Origin: JACQWX01 sp041662295
GTDB lineage: Bacteria > Elusimicrobiota > Elusimicrobia > UBA1565 > UBA9628
DNA length: 17,730 bases
Direction: 5' to 3'
Assembly: GCA_041662295.1 (NCBI GenBank)
Contig: JBAZSR010000062.1
Span: 1 to 17,730, forward strand
Below the pieces are notes generated by a model that was not told the DNA's origin, made no database searches, and worked only from the letters and a program-made list of their open reading frames with translations. The translations under genes and the position numbers were made by a program. Below, piece by piece: positions 13,537 to 17,730 of the stretch. Every line of letters starts with the position of its first letter. Position 1 is the first letter of the stretch.

Positions 13537-15417
13537 CTACTCAGAGACCGAGGAAAGGTCGATGGGGCCCGCGCCCAGCACCGTGAGGCGGTCCCCGTCG
13601 AAGCAGGCCGCGACCTCGACGCCCCAGCCGTGGTGCTTCTCGAGGAGCCTGGCGGCGCGGGCCAAGGACGCGAGCTGGGAGGAAGACAGCACCCTCCTGC
13701 GGGAGAGCTCGCCCGGGACCGAGGTTTCCAGGAAGCCGCCATTACCGTCGCCATCCAGCCGGACAGCCTTGAGGCCGACGACCGCGGGAAGGATCTCCTT
13801 TCCGTCAGGCCCCAGGGTGTACTGGTCCGGCGAGGCCCTCCCCGAGGATACTCCCTCGAGCTCTCCATACGCGGCTGCCACGGCCATCCTCGGCCTGCCG
13901 CTGGCCGGGTCGCGGCTGAGGATGACCCCGGAGCTCCGGCAGGATGCGGCGGCGATGAGCTCGATCTCGGCCTCGGCGTCTCCGAGCCTGCGGCCCTCGC
14001 GCCGCCGCTGGGCCAGGCGGCCACGGCTCCACAGGTCGGCCCAAGCCTCCTTGACCGGCTCGACCTTCCCGGGCGCGAGGACCCGGCCGCCCAGCCCGGG
14101 CAGGATGAACGACCATGGGCCGGGCAGGGGCAGGGAGGTTGAGAGCTCCCGGGCCAGGTCCTCCGGCAGGTCCGCGGCCCGGATGAGGGCTTGAATGCGC
14201 TCAGCCCTCCTGGCCAGGGGCTGGGAAACGTCGTCGGCGATGGAACCGACCCGGGACTCGAGCCCCGTGTCCTTCATGAACCGCCTATAGAACTCGGCCG
14301 GGACCCTGGCCTTGGCCGGGCTGGAGAAGCCCGCGTCCTTGAGCACCCCTGCAAGGCTCCGGCCGGAGGAGGCGGGACGGGACAGGACCTTGTCGCAGGC
14401 GGACCGCAGCCTGCGATGGCTGCTCCGGGCAGAGGCAAGGTCGTCGAGCTTGAACACGGCCGCGAGGAGCCCGAGGCGCTCCCAGCGTCCCTGCTCGGAT
14501 TTGCAGACCCGGCCGGCCCAGGCAGGCGAAGCGGTCCCAAGTTCGGAAGAGGCCTCCTCGAATGAAGACAGAGCCAGCCGGACCTGCCTGGCGAAGACCT
14601 TCCTCTCCCGGGCCCTCAGGGAGCGCAGTCCTCCGGAGCCGACCAACCGCTCGAGAGCGGCGCGAACCTTGGCCAGGTCAGCGACCGAGGCCGAGCCGGA
14701 AACGCGGTCCGCGAGCTCTGGGATCATCAGGTCCGCAAGCTCCGACTTGAGGGGAGCGGGAAGCTCCGTCTGGCCGTCGATCCACTGGGCTAGGGCCTGC
14801 CCGTCCTTGAGCCCGTCGTACGCGGCCAGCGCGGAGAAGGCGGCCGCATAGAGGCCTCCAGCCGCGGGCAAGGGCACGAGGACCGTGCCCGCGACTGGGT
14901 CGAGGACGACCACGTCGCCCTCCTTGATGACGACCGGGACGCTCTTGCCGGCCAGCCTCACCGGGAAGCCCCGGACCTTGGAGACCCCGCCGAACACGGA
15001 GGCTTGGAAGGCCAGGCCGGGAGCATCCGGACCTCCCCAGCGCATCCCTTCCACGAGCAGGGCCGGCACGCGGTGCCTGCGACCTGAGACCGCGCCGAAG
15101 GAGAGCGGGCCTCCCGAGGTCAGGAGCGCGAGAGACATCCTGATGGCTGTCCCGTCCTGGACCGAGGGTGCCTCCACGGCGTAGATCCTGCCGCCGGCCG
15201 CGGCCTTGACCCTGTCGAAGGTCACCGGGCCGGCCAGACGCAGGCCTGAGCCGAGGCTGACTCCCATGCCGAGGAAGACGGGGCCGGCTGGAGCGTCCGC
15301 CTCGTCTTGGAGCCTGAGGAGATCCCCGGCGTTGGAGGCTGAAGCCGCGGCCGGAGCGGAAAGAGGAATGAGGCCGGAGAGGAGCGCCAGAAGCGGAAGG
15401 ACCGTCAAGGAACGCAC
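13537..15417 (-). CDS. Secreted, permuted PEP-synthase-like protein, probably a pseudoenzyme
   Basis: The protein has 626 residues from a GTG start that abuts the stop of the upstream gene (TAGGTG). A signal peptide covers about 1-27 (LTVLPLLALLSGLIPLSAPA). Residues 45-183 resemble the phosphohistidine swivel domain of PEP-utilising enzymes (LLTSGGPLSFGAVSGRRHRV, then IKEGDVVVLDPVAGTVL), but the position of the catalytic His in GGxTSHAA is Phe107. A helical linker follows. Residues 350-626 follow the ATP-grasp domain of PEP synthase/PPDK: VPAEFYRRFMKDTGL, VKEAWADLWS, SGVILSRDPASG, SPDQYTL, and LARAARLLEKHHGWGVEVA ending LTVLGAGP where LQARP is usual. The nucleotide-binding RSS..ED motif is absent. 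The domain order is reversed relative to PpsA and there is no TIM barrel. Export plus lost residues argue against catalysis; a binding or structural role is likely. Confidence 0.8.
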   Translation of the reverse strand: MRSLTVLPLLALLSGLIPLSAPAAASASNAGDLLRLQDEADAPAGPVFLGMGVSLGSGLRLAGPVTFDRVKAAAGGRIYAVEAPSVQDGTAIRMSLALLTSGGPLSFGAVSGRRHRVPALLVEGMRWGGPDAPGLAFQASVFGGVSKVRGFPVRLAGKSVPVVIKEGDVVVLDPVAGTVLVPLPAAGGLYAAAFSALAAYDGLKDGQALAQWIDGQTELPAPLKSELADLMIPELADRVSGSASVADLAKVRAALERLVGSGGLRSLRARERKVFARQVRLALSSFEEASSELGTASPAWAGRVCKSEQGRWERLGLLAAVFKLDDLASARSSHRRLRSACDKVLSRPASSGRSLAGVLKDAGFSSPAKARVPAEFYRRFMKDTGLESRVGSIADDVSQPLARRAERIQALIRAADLPEDLARELSTSLPLPGPWSFILPGLGGRVLAPGKVEPVKEAWADLWSRGRLAQRRREGRRLGDAEAEIELIAAASCRSSGVILSRDPASGRPRMAVAAAYGELEGVSSGRASPDQYTLGPDGKEILPAVVGLKAVRLDGDGNGGFLETSVPGELSRRRVLSSSQLASLARAARLLEKHHGWGVEVAACFDGDRLTVLGAGPIDLSSVSE

Positions 15418-17526
15418 CTACTCGGCCCGCAGGACCGCGGCCAGCTCCTTGGCGGAAAGGCTCTTGAAGGAGCCGGCCTCGGCGCGGGCGAAGGCGATGC
15501 GGCCGAGCTCGGCGTCCCGCAGGATCGTCAGGACCACGACGCGGCCGTCCTTCAGGCGCAGGGACATGCCCTGGCCGAGCATGCCGCCGACCCGGCCGAG
15601 GTCCATGAAGCGGGCTGGGGAGGGATCGATGGAAGCGAGGACGGAGGCAGCGGCCGCCGCGGCGTCCGTGCGGCTCTCCACGTCAAAGAGCAAGCGCTCG
15701 AGCGCGGCCTGGGCCGCGGGAGGGCCGCCCGCGATCACGGAGGGGGAGAAAGCTTCCAAGGCGGATGCGCCGCGGGAAGGGGCCCCGGCGGTCATGGCGG
15801 AATGGACGCGCTCGACCCAGGTGGCCAGACTCGCGCCGTCCGTGCCCGTGACCAGCCTGCCCGCCTCGGCGGAGAGGAAACCGCCGGAGTCGAGGCCGTA
15901 GCCGGAGAGCCTGACAGCGACGTCCTTGACCGCGCCGACGCCTCCGGGGTCGCCCGAAAGCTGTTCATAAAGGGAAGCCATGCGGCCGGCCCGGCGCAGG
16001 GCCTCGCGAGCCGAGGCGGCCGAGACCGCGCCCGTCTGCCGGGCCAGGATGTTCTGGACAGCCGCGTATTCGGCAGCCTCCTCGGCGACCAGGGCCGACG
16101 CCCTTTCAGCGGAGACGGGCCGCCGGAGCAGCGACGCCAGACCCCGGAACGCTCGGGTCAGGACCGTTTTCGCCCAGAAGGAGGCCGCGGCCAGGAAGCT
16201 CCGGGCTCTGCCGGAACCCGATCCGCGGAGGGACCGGTAGATGATGCCAAAGCCGTTGGCGGCCGTGGGCTCCGCGAGGAACGCGGCATAGGCGTCGCCC
16301 TCGGGCGCGAGCGATGCCCGCACCGAAGCCAGCGAGAACGAAAGGGCCAGGTCAGGGACCGGAGTCACGGCGGACCCAGGCAGGATGGCCTCGAAGGTCC
16401 GGGTCCTGGAGTCCCTCCGGAACCAGATGCGGTTGGAGAACGCGGGCCGGGCCGCGGAAGCCGAGACCTTGGACACGCCTCCGGAAACGACGACCGCGCC
16501 GGACTGGGTCCCGCCAGCCGCGGCCTGCCGGGAGGCGCTGACGCCGGCCCCGGAGAATCCGCCAAAAATACTCTGCACGAAATTCTTAAGGTGGGAGAGA
16601 TTCCCGACAAGGGGCCGGCCGGGCTTGCCGAGGAGGCTCTCCCAGCGGGAGAAGGACTGCAGGCCCCGGTCCACGCCCTTGGCCGAACCGGCCTGGGCAT
16701 GAGCCACGGTCTCGTTGGCCAGCTCAGGGAGCGCGGTCTCGGCCTTGCGGTCGGCCGAGGCGAGCACGGCCCTGGCAACGGCCTCAGAGGTCGAGGACGG
16801 CAGGGACTCCTTGGCGGTCTCGATGGCGGACCGGTAGAGGCCCGGAGCGTCGTGCGGGGAGGAGGTGTTGGCCACGGACACGGTCCGCCGGATCTTGGTC
16901 TCGACCTTGACCATGGCGCCCACGACGGAGCCGAGCTCCGCGGAATCCGCGGACTTATTCGCGGCCTGGCGTGCGCCCTCGAAGATTTTGTTGAGCGCGG
17001 TCTCGGCCGCTGCCGAGCCCATGACGCCTCCTTCCTTCGCGGCCTTCTTGAGGTCCGTCACGGTCTCTTCGAGGCCCTCGGCGGCCGGCGCCGCGTCATT
17101 CAGGGGGAGCCTGCCTTGGACCGCGCCGGGCATGGCCGAAGCCTGGGGCGCGGCCTTGAACGCCGGCTGGACCTCCGCGCCGGGCCGCCGCACGGACTGC
17201 GGAGCCGCGGCGTCGGAAGGGCCTGATGGGAGGCCCGTCGGGACCGCACCCGGAGCGAGCGCGGGGCCGGCATCCGGAGCCCTGTCCTGGTCGAGACGGA
17301 CCGAGGGGGCCGTATAGCCGTCAACGGAACCCTTGAGCTGGATCGAGGTGGCGCCCGCCTTGTTGAGGCCGCTGGAGACAGAGCCGCCCGCGCCCTGCTG
17401 CTGCCCGCCGGGTCCGACGTTAACGGAGGTCTGCCCGGACTGCGCCCTGGGCGCCTCGATGGTCTGGCTGAGCGCGGCCGTCCAGGGAACGGCGGCCAAG
17501 GCGAAAGCGAAGAGCGGTCGGTTCAT
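15418..17526 (-). CDS. Large secreted Ala/Gly-rich protein, unknown function
   Basis: The protein has 702 residues from the ATG at 17524-17526; another in-frame ATG lies two codons earlier. A signal peptide (MNRPLFAFALAAVPWTAALS) is followed by a low-complexity Gly/Gln/Ser and Pro/Ala region (about 20-130), then long Ala-rich helical stretches (about 135-265 and 440-620). There is a short strand-rich part at about 335-400. The last 60 residues (GMSLRLKDGRVVVLTILRD, then FKSLSAKELAAVL) look like the final strands of a papain/C39-like fold, but I see no catalytic Cys-His pair, so this is only a suggestion. The gene abuts the PEP-synthase-like gene with no gap and both encode exported proteins, so they form one operon. 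TATAAT sits just upstream of the start. I do not recognise the family. Confidence 0.82.
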   Translation of the reverse strand: MNRPLFAFALAAVPWTAALSQTIEAPRAQSGQTSVNVGPGGQQQGAGGSVSSGLNKAGATSIQLKGSVDGYTAPSVRLDQDRAPDAGPALAPGAVPTGLPSGPSDAAAPQSVRRPGAEVQPAFKAAPQASAMPGAVQGRLPLNDAAPAAEGLEETVTDLKKAAKEGGVMGSAAAETALNKIFEGARQAANKSADSAELGSVVGAMVKVETKIRRTVSVANTSSPHDAPGLYRSAIETAKESLPSSTSEAVARAVLASADRKAETALPELANETVAHAQAGSAKGVDRGLQSFSRWESLLGKPGRPLVGNLSHLKNFVQSIFGGFSGAGVSASRQAAAGGTQSGAVVVSGGVSKVSASAARPAFSNRIWFRRDSRTRTFEAILPGSAVTPVPDLALSFSLASVRASLAPEGDAYAAFLAEPTAANGFGIIYRSLRGSGSGRARSFLAAASFWAKTVLTRAFRGLASLLRRPVSAERASALVAEEAAEYAAVQNILARQTGAVSAASAREALRRAGRMASLYEQLSGDPGGVGAVKDVAVRLSGYGLDSGGFLSAEAGRLVTGTDGASLATWVERVHSAMTAGAPSRGASALEAFSPSVIAGGPPAAQAALERLLFDVESRTDAAAAAASVLASIDPSPARFMDLGRVGGMLGQGMSLRLKDGRVVVLTILRDAELGRIAFARAEAGSFKSLSAKELAAVLRAE

Positions 17527-17534
17527 GCCCATGT

Positions 17535-17540
17535 ATTATA
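17535..17540 (-). promoter_or_regulatory. TATAAT -10 box of the secreted-protein operon, leaderless spacing
   Basis: The minus strand reads TATAAT, 8 nt before the ATG at 17524-17526 and 2 nt before an earlier in-frame ATG at 17530-17532. The transcript would start near the preferred ATG. Neither a -35 nor a Shine-Dalgarno site is evident. Confidence 0.55.
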
Positions 17541-17552
17541 CCCCCTGCATGA

Positions 17553-17577
17553 AGGCCCTGCCTGGGCTTTAGGGCCT
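17553..17577. other. Hairpin overlapping the stop codon of the right-edge gene
   Basis: AGGCCCT (17553-17559) and AGGGCCT (17571-17577) are perfect 7-bp arms around an 11-nt loop. The structure includes the stop codon of the right-edge gene and precedes the promoter of the secreted-protein operon. It could help end the upstream transcript, but no T-run follows. Confidence 0.3.
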
Positions 17578-17730
17578 ACGCCGCGGCTGGGCCCTCGTCG
17601 CAGGCTCCGTCGGAGCCGTTGTCCCCTTGAGCCTGAACTTCTTCGGCTTGGTGTAGGGGTGCTGAAAATCGAGCAGGTCGATGACCGCGAAGCGGATATA
17701 GTAGGCGCCCTCGCGGAGTCCCTCGCGCCG
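17569..17730 (-). CDS. C-terminal fragment of an unidentified protein (runs in from the right edge)
   Basis: Fifty-three codons of an open frame end in TAA (complement of 17569-17571). The visible part begins RREGLREGAYYIRFAVIDLL and continues DFQHPYTKPKKFRLK before a Thr/Pro/Arg-rich tail ending RAQPRRRP. The stretch LREGAYYIRFAVIDLLDF has the look of the last strands of an Ig- or fibronectin-like domain, as found at the C terminus of some FecR-type envelope proteins. This is a weak resemblance. The reading frame and codon bias make it a real gene; its product is unknown. It lies 43 bp upstream of the secreted-protein operon on the same strand. Confidence 0.6.
   Translation of the reverse strand, partial: RREGLREGAYYIRFAVIDLLDFQHPYTKPKKFRLKGTTAPTEPATRAQPRRRP

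Noticed and set aside
1..17730. tRNA, rRNA, CRISPR array or riboswitch
   Set aside because: I found no tRNA-like cloverleaf, rRNA core sequence, regularly spaced direct repeats or recognisable riboswitch motif by reading. The only strong repeats are the two palindromes.

Overview
The window is 17.7 kb of GC-rich bacterial DNA. Coding bias is strong, there are no RNA genes, and I see no complete insertion sequence or CRISPR array. Several Ala/Gly/Pro-rich secreted proteins of unknown function, a wall-linked dipeptide epimerase and many -10 boxes set directly against start codons suggest a poorly characterised lineage. The style reminds me of Elusimicrobiota genomes, but nothing here proves that placement.

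Layout, left to right. (1) 1-94: the first codons of a minus-strand gene of unknown function. (2) 173-3708, minus: two coupled ABC exporter half-transporters that look like an asymmetric heterodimer. (3) 3724-3815: a 33-bp perfect inverted repeat in the divergent promoter region. (4) 3832-5874, plus: a large radical SAM-like protein with an atypical cysteine motif. (5) 5951-7078, plus: an exported HtrA-like serine protease without a PDZ domain, with its own promoter and a strong Shine-Dalgarno site. (6) 7097-7161: a 65-nt almost perfect palindrome between convergent genes. (7) 7167-8446, minus: a two-helix membrane protein and an exported HEAT-repeat protein. (8) 8491-11024, plus: an Ala-Glu-type dipeptide epimerase overlapping a Wzx-like flippase. 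(9) 11358-13450, minus, in lower-GC DNA: an exported TPR/two-helix protein whose C-terminal domain resembles polymorphic toxin tips, overlapped by a small gene that looks like its immunity partner. (10) 13537-17526, minus: two abutting genes for secreted proteins. The second has a permuted and apparently degenerate PEP-synthase-like fold. (11) 17569-17730: the end of another minus-strand gene.

How the genes may work together. The ABC pair and the radical SAM gene share one divergent control region, so a modify-and-export pathway is possible but unproven. The epimerase and flippase are translationally coupled and both point to envelope or muropeptide metabolism. The TPR/toxin-like gene and its small partner form the best candidate for an undescribed system. 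The secreted pseudo-PEP-synthase is the most unusual single protein. Five genes start 5-8 nt after a -10-like hexamer, the spacing expected of leaderless mRNAs.
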